From: Streptomyces sp. TSRI0281
Lineage (GTDB): Bacteria > Actinomycetota > Actinomycetes > Streptomycetales > Streptomycetaceae
Length of the DNA: 64,000 nt
Assembly (NCBI RefSeq): GCF_001905125.1
Contig: NZ_LWLE01000012.1
Location: forward strand, 631,918-695,917
Direction of reading: 5' to 3'
Below the pieces are notes generated by a model, which was given only the letters and a program-made list of their open reading frames with translations, searched no databases and was not told the DNA's origin. Of the stretch, positions 8,730 through 17,020 are shown piece after piece (position 1 is the first letter of the stretch; the number at the start of each line of letters is the position of its first letter). Made by a program: the position numbers and the translations under genes.

Positions 8730-9022
8730 TCGACAGTGTCTGCCCGTCGACGGTGCGATGCGCCCGTCGAGGGGGCCCCGTCACACCCCCGCCGGCTACC
8801 CCCTGGCACATCTCGGCCTGCCTCTGTCAGGCGAGGCGGGGCAGGGTTGAGCGTGTCGCCTCATGTTCGGAGCGAGCGCCCCCGCCGTCCCCGTACCGGT
8901 TCCGCTCGGGCCGGTGCCGCCCCGATGGCGTGCCTCATACCGGCGGGCCACGGTGGATGTGATGGACAGCGACACGGCCGAGCGGAGCCCTGGCTCTCGG
9001 CCCTGCCCGGCGGAAGGGAACG

Positions 9023-9397
9023 ATGACGGTGGACTGGAACGGGTCGGATCTGGAGAAGATCGCTGCGGCTGAGGAGCTGGACCTTGCCTCCGAACGGGGC
9101 AATGGCACCCTGCGCCCTCCGGTGACGATGTGGGTGGTCCGCTCCGGCGACCATCTGTACGTCCGCTCCGTCAAGGGCCCCGCCGGCCCCTGGTATCGGG
9201 GGGCTCGCTCCCGTAACCGGGGTCGCATCGAAGCCGGCGGCGTCCGGCAGGACGTCACCTTCCACCAGGCCGACCCCGGCGAGTACCCGGAGGTGGACGC
9301 CGCCTACCGGAAGAAGTACGGGCACTACCCGAGCATTGTCGAGCACGTACTGACCCACCGGGCCCGCATTGCCACGCTCCGTCTCGAACCACGCTGA
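9023..9397 (+). CDS. DUF2255 family protein
   Basis: This 124-residue protein has the DUF2255 pattern: an N-terminal ELDLASERGNGTLRPPVTMW, VVRSGDHLYVRSVKGPAGPW YRG, then a C-terminal KKYGHYPSIVEHVL. Members are small, probably flavin- or pyridoxamine-oxidase-like fold proteins that often sit next to short-chain dehydrogenases or aldo/keto reductases in actinobacteria. Here it precedes an oxidoreductase relic and two aldo/keto reductases on the same strand, which fits a redox neighbourhood. Start ATG 9023 has an AGGGAACG sequence 5' of it. The biochemical role is unknown. Confidence 0.75.
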   Translation: MTVDWNGSDLEKIAAAEELDLASERGNGTLRPPVTMWVVRSGDHLYVRSVKGPAGPWYRGARSRNRGRIEAGGVRQDVTFHQADPGEYPEVDAAYRKKYGHYPSIVEHVLTHRARIATLRLEPR

Positions 9398-9465
9398 CCA
9401 GCTCGGAGGCCGCCGGACTTCACCAGCTCAACAACTCGCCACAGGTACGAAAGGCAAGATCTTCC

Positions 9466-9905
9466 ATGCGTGCCACCTTCCTGCACGGGCCCTGCGATGT
9501 GCGGGTCGAGAACGCGCCCGACCCGCGGATCGTCGAGCCCACGGACGCGATCGTCCGGATCACGCCGGCCTGCGTGTGCGGCTCCGGCCCGAGCGACGTC
9601 TACCTGGGAAGGGGTAGCCGAGGTGAGGGACCTGACCGGTGGCGAGGGCTCGCACGTCGTGCTGGAGGCCGTCGGGCTGATGCCCGCCTACGAGCAGGCG
9701 TACGGCACCGTCCGGCCAGGGGGATCATTGACGACTTCGCCTTCGACGAGGTCCTGCGCCACACCGGCGGGATCGATGAACGCACCCGGCCGCTGACGCG
9801 GCTCGCGGCGATCGCGATGCCCGCCGCGAGCGGCGGCGTGGACACCCGGACGAAGGGACATGCCGCGGCCGGCATGAACGTCGGCAACAACCCCCATCCC
9901 GAGCT
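9466..9905 (+). pseudogene. Zinc alcohol dehydrogenase relic fused to a carboxymuconolactone-decarboxylase-like relic
   Basis: The opening codons (MRATFLHGPCDVRVENAPDP, then IVRITPACVCGS) are the start of a zinc-dependent medium-chain alcohol dehydrogenase. After VCGS most of the catalytic domain is missing. A different frame resumes with VRDLTGGEGSHVVLEAVG, the middle of the NAD domain. From about 9750 a third piece, DEVLRHTGGIDERTR followed later by GMNVGNN, looks like part of a carboxymuconolactone-decarboxylase protein. So at least two genes collapsed here through deletions and frameshifts. It directly precedes an intact aldo/keto reductase. Confidence 0.6.
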
Positions 9906-9929
9906 CAACCCATCAGGAGAATCACGGAC

Positions 9930-10907
9930 ATGAAGCACATCAACCTGGGTGACCTGCAGGTTTCCCGCATCGGACTGGGTGCGATGGGGATGACGCACGG
10001 CTACACCGGATCCGGGACGGACGAGGCGGAGTCCATCCGTACCGTGCATCGTGCGCTGGACCTGGGCGTCACACTGATCGACACCGCCGAGATCTACGGC
10101 CCGTACACCAACGAGGAACTCCTCGGCCGGGCGCTGAAGGGCCGCCGCGACCAGGTGGTGCTGGCGACGAAGTTCGGCCTCGTCTCCCACGCGGGCGGGG
10201 GACCGTGGAACCTCGACAGCAGCCCGGCCAATATCCGCACGGCGGTCGAGGGTTCGCTCGAACGCCTGGGCACCGACTGCATCGACCTGTACTACCAGCA
10301 CCGGGTCGACCCGGACACTCCGATCGAGGAGACGGCCGGTGCGGTCGGCGAGCTGATCGCCGAGGGCAAGGTCCGTGCGTTCGGCTTGTCCGAGGCCGGC
10401 CCGGACACCATCCGTCGCGCCCACGCCGTCCATCCCGTGACCGCGGTGCAGTCGGAGTACTCGCTGTGGACCCGGGGCGTGGAGGAGCGGATCCTGCCGG
10501 TGCTGCGCGAGCTGAACATCGGCCTGGTGCCGTTCTCGCCCCTCGGCCGCGGCTTCCTGACGGGCACGATCCGATCCACCGACCAGTTCGACGCGGACGA
10601 CTTCCGACGCGACAACCCGCGCTTCACCGGCGAGAATTTCCTGCGCAACCTGGCGATCGCCGATGAGGTCCAGGCCGTCGCCACCGAGGCCGGTGCCACG
10701 CCCGCTCAGGTCGCGCTGGCCTGGCTGCTCGCGCAGGGCGACGACATCGCCCCGATCCCCGGCACCAAGCGCGTAAGCCGGGTCGAGGAGAACACCGCCT
10801 CCGACGGCATCGCGCTCACTGTTGCTCAGCTCGACAAGCTCAGCAGTCTGCCGCCCGCCGCCGGAGAGACCCACACCGAAGCCCAGGCACAGATGCTCGA
10901 ACGCTGA
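9930..10907 (+). CDS. Aldo/keto reductase (AKR13-like)
   Basis: This 325-residue NADPH-dependent oxidoreductase acts on aldehydes and ketones. It has the (beta/alpha)8 AKR landmarks: VSRIGLGAMGMTHGY, IDTAEIYGPYTNEELLG (catalytic Asp and Tyr), VVLATKFGL (Lys), IDLYYQHRVDP (His) and the C-terminal cofactor loop PIPGTKRVSRVEEN. Start ATG 9930 follows AGGAGAATC with good spacing. A second AKR of a different subfamily follows 62 bases downstream, suggesting co-transcription. The substrate cannot be told from sequence; general detoxification of reactive carbonyls is common for this group. Confidence 0.92.
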   Translation: MKHINLGDLQVSRIGLGAMGMTHGYTGSGTDEAESIRTVHRALDLGVTLIDTAEIYGPYTNEELLGRALKGRRDQVVLATKFGLVSHAGGGPWNLDSSPANIRTAVEGSLERLGTDCIDLYYQHRVDPDTPIEETAGAVGELIAEGKVRAFGLSEAGPDTIRRAHAVHPVTAVQSEYSLWTRGVEERILPVLRELNIGLVPFSPLGRGFLTGTIRSTDQFDADDFRRDNPRFTGENFLRNLAIADEVQAVATEAGATPAQVALAWLLAQGDDIAPIPGTKRVSRVEENTASDGIALTVAQLDKLSSLPPAAGETHTEAQAQMLER

Positions 10908-10969
10908 CACCGCTCACCCCGCCCGGCTGCCCGACGGCTCCCACGCACCGAACGACAAGGAAGATCCAC

Positions 10970-11821
10970 ATGCAGACCGTCACCCTGAACAACGGCATCG
11001 AGATGCCGATCCTCGGCTTCGGCGTCTACCAGATCCCGCCGGAGAAGACCGAACAGGCCGTCACCGACGCCCTCGCGGTCGGCTACCGGCTCCTTGACAC
11101 CGCGGCCGCGTACGGCAACGAGGGCGCCGTCGGCCGGGCCATCGAGAACAGCGGGATTCCGCGCGGGGAACTGTTCGTCACCACCAAGCTGTGGATCCAG
11201 GACGCGCAGGCCGAGGAGAACACCCGCCGCGCCTTCGAGACGTCCCTGACCGAGCTGGGCCTTGACCACGTCGACCTGTACCTGATGCACCAGCCCTACG
11301 GCGACGTCTACGGCCAGTGGCGCGCGATGGAAGCACTCAACCGCGAGGGCCTGGCCAAGGCGATCGGCGTCGCCAACTTCTCCCCCGACCGGCTCCTGGA
11401 CCTGATCCTCAACAACGAGATCACCCCCGCGGTCAACCAGATCGAGACCCACCCCTTCTTCCAGCGCACCGCCGACCACGACCTCATGCGTGAGCACGGA
11501 GTCCAGCACCAGTCCTGGGGCGGATTCGCCGAAGGCAAGAACGACCTGTTCACCCACCCCGTCCTGAGCGAGATCGGCAGGGCACACGACAAGGCCGCAG
11601 CCCAGGTCGTACTCCGCTGGCTGATCCAGCGGAGCATCGTCACGATCCCCAAGTCGGTCAGCCCCGACCGGATGGCGCAGAACTTCGACGTCTTCGACTT
11701 CGAACTCACCGACGCCCAGATGGCCCGGATCGCCGACCTGGAAACCGGCACGACGCTGTTCTTCGACCACCACGACCCCGAGATGGTCGCCTGGCTCAGC
11801 AAGCGCCGCCTGGGCAGCTGA
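10970..11821 (+). CDS. Aldo/keto reductase (2,5-diketo-D-gluconate reductase type)
   Basis: This 283-residue AKR5-like enzyme shows NGIEMPILGFGVYQI, LLDTAAAYGNEGAVGRAI (Asp, Tyr), FVTTKLWI (Lys), VDLYLMHQPYGDVYG (His) and IVTIPKSVSPDRMAQN (cofactor loop). All four catalytic residues are present and the length is typical. It is preceded by an AAGGAAGATCCAC ribosome-binding region and lies directly downstream of the AKR at 9930-10907. One odd stretch, EHGVQHQSWGGFAEGKNDLF, replaces the usual YSPLG-type segment that follows the barrel strand, so cofactor affinity may differ slightly. Confidence 0.92.
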   Translation: MQTVTLNNGIEMPILGFGVYQIPPEKTEQAVTDALAVGYRLLDTAAAYGNEGAVGRAIENSGIPRGELFVTTKLWIQDAQAEENTRRAFETSLTELGLDHVDLYLMHQPYGDVYGQWRAMEALNREGLAKAIGVANFSPDRLLDLILNNEITPAVNQIETHPFFQRTADHDLMREHGVQHQSWGGFAEGKNDLFTHPVLSEIGRAHDKAAAQVVLRWLIQRSIVTIPKSVSPDRMAQNFDVFDFELTDAQMARIADLETGTTLFFDHHDPEMVAWLSKRRLGS

Positions 11822-11960
11822 ACGCCGCGCGCGGGCCGTCCGCCACCGGGACCGGGCCGGGAGCCGCTGCCCGATCCCGCTCTCCCAGGCGCGGCGCCCG
11901 GTCCCGACCTAGGGTGATGTGCAGAGGTAGTCCTGTTTTCTTCGTATAGCGGGAGTGATC

Positions 11961-12161
11961 GTGGCTGACAAGAACGAGAACGCGCTGGACAAGCTCAAGG
12001 GCAAGGCGAAGGAAGTGACCGGCAAGGCGACCGGTGACAAGCGCAAGGAGACCGAGGGCAAGACGGACCAGGTCAAGGCCGATACCAAGAAGAAGGCCGA
12101 TGACCTGGGCGACCGTGTCGAGGGTGCCGTGGATTCGCTCAAGCGGGACGACAAGGACTGA
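11961..12161 (+). CDS. CsbD family stress protein
   Basis: This very hydrophilic, Lys/Asp-rich protein of 66 residues has the CsbD signature: LDKLKGKAKEVTGKATGDKR, then EGKTDQVKADTKKKADDL. CsbD proteins are small helical, general-stress or sigma-B-type regulon proteins of unknown mechanism. Two GTG codons are possible starts (11955 and 11961). The GGGAG at 11951-11955 overlaps the first and is correctly spaced for the second, so 11961 is preferred. It stands alone between an AKR pair and a convergent acetyltransferase. Confidence 0.9.
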   Translation: MADKNENALDKLKGKAKEVTGKATGDKRKETEGKTDQVKADTKKKADDLGDRVEGAVDSLKRDDKD

Positions 12162-12347
12162 CGCCCTGGCGCGCGTGACCCCGTAGTTCCGGTGGAGCCG
12201 GTCCGTGCGTACGACCGGCCCGAGGGGGGAAGACCCGCACCGGCATGGCCACGGCCACGGTCTCGTGGTCGCGGTCCTTGCCCGGTCGGGCTGTCACGCA
12301 CTCTCACGGTGACCCGGATGCGCGACGAGCGCCCGTGGTCGCGAGGA

Positions 12348-12926
12348 TCAGTGCGTCTCCGGCGCCTGCGGGCGTTGCTCCCACTCGGTTCGGGTCAGTT
12401 CGTACTCGACCTCGCCGTGCTCGGAGCCCTCGATCGCGTCGGGCCAGTCCCCGGAGAACGTCCGGATGAACGACAGGCCCGCCTTCTCCATCACACGTCG
12501 CGATCCCGCGTTGACCGTCATGGTGTTCGCGGTCACCCGCTCCACCCCAAATTCCGTGAACCCCTTGCAGAGGAGGGCCCGTGAGCCCTCCGTGGCATAT
12601 CCACTGCCCCAGGCGGCCTTGTTCAGCCGGTAGCCGAGTTCGATCACGGCGGGGCTGTGGTCGTCCAGGGGGCGGAATTCGAACCAGCCGAGGAAGGCCC
12701 CGGTGGTCCTCTCCTCCGCCGCCCAGTAGCCGTGGGTCCCGATGCAGGGGTGGACGTGAAGGAGCCGGGGCAATGTCCGCTCCTTGATCACCTCACGGCT
12801 TGTCGGCCGACCGCCGTTGGTGAAGCGCGTGACATCGGGGTCGCCGTCCAACGCGAGCAGATGTGCGGCGTCGGCCTCGGTGAACGGGCGCAGCACGAGC
12901 CGTTCGGTCTCCAGGAAGATATGCAT
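12348..12926 (-). CDS. GNAT family N-acetyltransferase
   Basis: This 192-residue acetyl-CoA-dependent transferase is related to RimJ/RimL-type enzymes. The start at 12926 (MHIFLETERLVLRPFTEADA) matches the conserved family opening; the frame is open further upstream. Motif A is ELGYRLNKAAWGSGYATEGS (acetyl-CoA binding), followed by VTANTMTVNAGSRRVMEKAG, typical of the RimJ group. The substrate may be a protein N-terminus, an antibiotic or a small amine. It is convergent with the CsbD gene, and nothing nearby narrows the target. Confidence 0.88.
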   Translation of the reverse strand: MHIFLETERLVLRPFTEADAAHLLALDGDPDVTRFTNGGRPTSREVIKERTLPRLLHVHPCIGTHGYWAAEERTTGAFLGWFEFRPLDDHSPAVIELGYRLNKAAWGSGYATEGSRALLCKGFTEFGVERVTANTMTVNAGSRRVMEKAGLSFIRTFSGDWPDAIEGSEHGEVEYELTRTEWEQRPQAPETH

Positions 12927-13174
12927 GCCGCGATCTTCACCGCCGGTAGTCGGGGCCACTACCGAATATTCGCAGCGGGCCGGCGAAGGGACGGCCATGG
13001 CGAGGCCGGCTGCCCGGCCGACCGCTCCCTCGGCCGCCGCAGGGAGCCTTGTTCCGTACTGCTGGGCGGAGGCTCGGCGGACTACGTCGTGGTGGGCGAC
13101 GAGCTCGGCGGCATCGGCCCTGGATCAGGAACCATCGCCACCACTTCGACAGCGGCGAGAGGGAAAGGAATGCC

Positions 13175-13327
13175 ATGCTGCGTCAGGTGGCAACGGACAA
13201 GGGCCCCACCGGCGGAGCTGGACGCGGCCCCGGCGCGTACGAGGACGGCCTCCGGCCGACCGCCCCGCAGTGGTACCAGAACGGCACGAAGGACACCGAC
13301 ATGAAGATCGGCGAGCGGCACCGATGA
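13175..13327 (+). CDS. Small hydrophilic protein coupled to a membrane-anchored protein
   Basis: This 50-residue polar product (MLRQVATDKGPTGGAG at the start) is rich in Gly, Asp and Lys. The sequence AGAGGGAAAGGA lies upstream of ATG 13175. Its stop overlaps the start of the next frame (ATGA at 13324), which argues for real translation and coupling. No family is recognised. It could be a small partner or simply a translational leader for the downstream membrane protein. Confidence 0.4.
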   Translation: MLRQVATDKGPTGGAGRGPGAYEDGLRPTAPQWYQNGTKDTDMKIGERHR

Positions 13328-13897
13328 ACAGGAAGTACCTGATCCTGCCGGCCGTACTCCTGGTCGCGGCCGCCACCGTCATCGCTGCCCGCATGTGGCC
13401 CAGCCCTTTGAAGGACCTGCGCGCGCGGAATCTCTGCCTCGGCATGCTCACGGAGAAGACCGTCAGGCTCCTCGACGACCACAAGGGCGGCAAGCCGGCC
13501 GTGGACGAGGACAAGAGCGAAGGGGCTGGGGCTGACCCCGTGTTCTCCACCGTCTGCTTCGTCGGGCGTGAGACGAGCGAGGACACGCCCCCCCCGGATC
13601 CAGTACACCCTGGATGTCCGGCCTGCCGACGCCCCGAACGTACCCATGAAGGGCGCCACCCCACTCACCGACGGCCGGTCCGGGTGGGTGGGCCCCCGAC
13701 AGAGCGAGGTCCAGCTCCCCACCGCATGCCCGAAGCAGATGAAGACCGATGCCGAGTACGTCACCGTCACCCTGAAGGTCGCACCCGGGGTGGTCGCGGC
13801 GGAGAACTGGGACGAAGCGGCCCTCATCGCCGCCTCCCGCACGGTTGCGCTGGAGGCCGTCGACCACCTCGCCCAGCAGTACGACTGCGCGGCATAG
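13324..13897 (+). pseudogene. Membrane-anchored hypothetical protein, frameshifted at a C8 run
   Basis: The first frame begins MNRKYLILPAVLLVAAATVI (an N-terminal membrane anchor or signal) and continues LRARNLCLGMLTEKTVRLLD. The coding pattern then moves by one base at the run of eight C at 13588-13595 and continues as IQYTLDVRPADAPNVPMKG, DAEYVTVTLKVAPGVVAAEN and ends AVDHLAQQYDCAA at 13897. Removing one C restores a single frame of about 190 codons. The homopolymer makes a sequencing error quite possible, in which case the gene is intact. I do not recognise the family; an extracytoplasmic domain of about 165 residues with several Cys is predicted. Confidence 0.55.
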
Positions 13898-14644
13898 GTA
13901 CGAGTCTCCGATCCGCAGAGGCCGGTTCGGAGAAACGGGCCACTCCGCCTCCCGGTCTCCGATCGTGTTCGCTGAGCGGTTCGCGGTAGCCGTTCAGCGA
14001 ACGGCGCGCACGCACCAGGGGCCGACGGGCACCCCGGACTGGTCAGGGCGAACCGGCGTCCTGGGGCCGGAGATGCGACGCTGACGGTGAGGCAATCCCC
14101 GGAGACGACCGTGCAGACGCATGCCCACAGAAGCCACTTGGGCGCCGATGCCGTGAAGGAGAATCTCAGCCCCGGAGCGTCGACCGAGAAGGCGAGGTGG
14201 CGCGTTGGTATCTCGCCCACCGGAAGTGCCGGGCCACCGGGACATGCGCAAACGTCACTGCCTTCGCGGGCCCTCTCCAGAAGGACTGGAGTCTGTGGAT
14301 CCACCGGCAGTACCAGCAGATTCACCGGTCTCCGCGCGCAGGGGAGATCCCTTGGAGACACCGGACGAACACGGTCGCCGGAGCCAGAAGTGGAACCGTG
14401 AGGCGTGGGGGCGGAGCAGCACCTGGAAACGTACTGCCTGGAAGATCTCCGCAAGTGATGGCCGCTGCCTGTACCAGGACGACCGTGAACTCCCCGCCCG
14501 CTCGGACAGCCGCGACCGGCAGAGACCCGAACTGAGGCTCTCCGACTGCGGCACGAAGTCCCGGCCCGAACTCTACTGGCGCTGGGGCGGCTGACGGCCC
14601 GAACATCATCCGGCTCCGGCCCGTACGGCGGGCCGCCGTGTTCA
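13898..14644. other. Stretch without a convincing gene
   Basis: About 750 bases lie between the frameshifted membrane protein and the DUF2156 pseudogene. Short open frames exist on both strands, but none has a credible start, ribosome-binding site or recognisable product. A plus-strand piece at about 14430-14594 (SDGRCLYQDDRELPARSD at its centre) has a protein-like composition and may be a decayed fragment. No tRNA, strong terminator or repeat was seen. Confidence 0.4.
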
Positions 14645-16268
14645 ACGGGTGGGACTCCAGGCGCCCGCGGTGCAGCCACTTCGGCAGTCCGGGGGCTTCT
14701 AAGAACCCCTCGGCACGGGCGCTCGCAATCCCGATCCGCAGCAGGTCGGTGCTCTGGGCGTACAGCAGGAAGCGGGGCTCTCAGATGGGCCGGTACTTGG
14801 CGTTGGCGCGGTAGAGCGACTCGATCTGCCACCAACGGGAGAAGAACGTCAGCAGTGAGAGCCACAGTCGCAGCCCGGGACCCGCGCCGATCCGGGAGCC
14901 GCGTTCGAAGACCGCGCGGAACATCGCGAAGTTCAGCGAGATCTGGGTGATGCCGAGGTCGCCCGCGCGCCGGATCAACTCCAGCACCATGAACTCGAAC
15001 AGCCCGTTGTCCGAGTTCCGGTCACGTCGCATCAGGCCCAGGGAGAGCCCGTCGCCGCCCCATGGGACGAAGCTCAGCAGGGCACGCGGCCGTCCGTCGG
15101 CATCACGGCAGACGAGTATCACGCAGCGCCCGTCCTGGGGGTCGCCGAGACGTCCCAGCGCCATGGAGAAACCGTGTTCCGTCGCCCCGTCGCGCCAGTC
15201 GTCTGCCAGTTCGGTCATCCGGGCCATCTCGTCCGGCGGCAGGTCCTCGTGACAGCTGATACGAACGGTGTACCCGGCGCGTTCGACACGGTGGTGCGCC
15301 TGGCGGACACTCCGTATGGCTCGGCCCTCAAGAGCGAACTCACCGGTGTCGACGATTGCCTCGTCGCCCAACTCCAGGGCGTCGAGGCCGTGGCGGGCGT
15401 AGACGGTGCCACCCTCTTCACTCGCCCCGATCACGGAAGGTGTCCAGCCGTGTGCGCGGGCCTGGGCCAGCCAGCGGTCGATCGCTCCCGTTCATGCCTC
15501 CGGGTCGCCGACCGGATCGCCGGAGGCCAGCGAGACCCCGCTGACCACGCGGTAGGTGACGGCTGATTTGCCCGACGGCGACCAGATGACACTTTTGTCG
15601 CGGCGCAGGGCGAAGTAGCCGAGGGAGTCCCGTTCGCCGTGACGGTCGAGCAGCGCACGCATGTCCCGCTGGTCCTCTTCGGTCAGCGGGTCGACGGAGC
15701 GACGGGACCTGAACGCCGCGTACAGGACCAGCAGGATCAGTGCCGTGCTCATCAGGTTGATGAGCACATGGGCCCAGCCGGGGGTGACGATCCCCTCGAA
15801 GTGGACGTCGTCGTAGGTGAGCGAGAACATGCGGAGCACGCCGTAGCGCCAGCGTTCCGGGAAGTCGGAGCGCCCGGGGTCCGGGTCGGTGTTGCTCACG
15901 GAGACCATCGTGGCGGCGAGCAGGCGTGTTGCCGGTACACCGGCGACCCCAGGGCGAGGGCGGTCAGCACCGGCGTCAGCCCGGACACGGCGAGATTGAG
16001 GATCCAGGCCGCGCGTTTACGCCGCCGGCTGGTGCACCGCCAGAAACAGGGACAGAGCACCCGAGGCAAACCCGGCGGTCAGTAGATAGGGCGTGAAGTA
16101 CTCGCCGTCACTGTGCCGCCGGATGTCGTTTCCGAAGGAGACCCACACAGCGCTGAGGAAGTTGACGAAGGTGACGGCACGCAGGTACCAGACCGCGAAC
16201 GCATACGAACGCCGTGACCACCCGCGGTGATCCGCGCCCGGCTCCGGACTCGCTCGAACGCGTCCCAT
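14645..16268 (-). pseudogene. DUF2156 / lysylphosphatidylglycerol-synthase-like protein with multiple lesions
   Basis: Pieces on the minus strand rebuild one protein. ATG 16268 opens into transmembrane segments (SYAFAVWYLRAVTFVNFLSA, LTAGFASGALSLFLAV). A frameshift near 16020 leads into KRAAWILNLAVSGL. An apparent internal deletion near 15910 is followed by the last TM segment and a DUF2156 acyltransferase domain (RDSLGYFALRRDKSVIWSPS, SVIGASEEGGTVYARHGLDA, SFVPWGGDGLSLGLMRRDR, SLYRANAKYRPI). In-frame TGA codons lie at 15492-15494 and 14781-14783, each where relatives have Trp (DPEAW, RPIWEPRFLL); coding resemblance continues past both, to about 14650. Intact relatives are membrane proteins that flip or modify phosphatidylglycerol. 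This copy looks inactivated. Confidence 0.75.
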
Positions 16269-16800
16269 GGCGGCGACCCTGGAGGGCGCGGCGCGCGCAG
16301 GCGTGCTCCGTCGGCACGGTGAATGGGTGGACCTGCCATCGGTGGGGTACGTCCCTGTGGCAGGTGTCCGGTCAGTCGTCCTGCGCCTCGCCCTGGGCGA
16401 TCTCCGCATGGTGATGCAGGCTCATGAGTCCGGTGGCGGCTCCCGCGCCGGTCGCGGCCGAGCAGGCCAGCAGCAGGCAAGCCGCCGCGACGGCCATTCC
16501 GTGACGACGCGCCCCGGGTTCCCGGGGAGGGCGCAGGCCGTCGGCTTCGGGCGGTCCAGGACGCTGCGGTCTCCCGCCGACCGCCGAGGACGCGTTCCGC
16601 AGCGGCGCGTGCGCGGTGCGGTACTGGTGGAGCTGACGCAGCGTCGACCGCGTCATGGCGAAGGCGCAGGCGGCCGACGGGCCGGCGGCGAGCGCGGTCA
16701 CCGGATAGGCGACGCCCGCGGTGATCGCTGCGCTGCTCATGCCGCTGCTGATGCCGTTCGTGGCGCCGGCGCTCGTGTGGTGGACCGCTCCCCGTCCGCG
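16269..16800. other. Stretch without a recognisable gene
   Basis: About 530 bases lie between the DUF2156 pseudogene and the PAP2-like relic. Both strands have open frames typical of 72% GC DNA but no supported start or known domain. A minus-strand piece ending at 16372 (MAVAAACLLLACSAATGAG at its N-terminus) looks like a short hydrophobic or signal segment but cannot be assigned. Confidence 0.4.
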
Positions 16801-16974
16801 CGCCGCGGCCTCCCGGTGTGGGTGGGCGCGCACGACCCGCACGACGTCCTCATCGGGTTCGCCGTGGCTGCCCTCGTCGCCCTCCTCGCCACTGGGGCGG
16901 TGCGGCGCAAGCAGAGCGCGCTCGCCACCCGGCTGAAGGCGGGTGCGCCGCGTCCCCTGTCGGCCGCGGCGTGA
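16801..16974 (+). pseudogene. C-terminal relic of a PAP2-family phosphatase
   Basis: The last 57 codons before the TGA at 16972 read LPVWVGAHDPHDVLIGFAVA then ALVALLATGAVRRKQS. They resemble the end of PAP2-superfamily lipid phosphatases (VGAHYPHDVxxG followed by a final membrane helix). The upstream catalytic motifs are not found in this frame; a hydrophobic piece in another frame around 16721 may be part of the same wreck. The stop codon lies inside the strong hairpin at 16971-17015. Confidence 0.4.
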
Positions 16975-17015
16975 CCCGCCGCCCGGACGGAGGAACCGTC
17001 CGGGCGGCGGGTCAC
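16971..17015. terminator. Bidirectional terminator-like hairpin, 20-bp perfect stem
   Basis: The arms 16971-16990 (GTGACCCGCCGCCCGGACGG) and 16996-17015 are exactly complementary with a 5-base loop AGGAA. The hairpin lies between the ends of two convergent coding regions, the PAP2 relic and the subtilase at 17021. That is the expected place for a terminator serving both strands. No long T-tract accompanies it, as is common in Streptomyces. Confidence 0.8.
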
Positions 17016-17020
17016 GGTGA

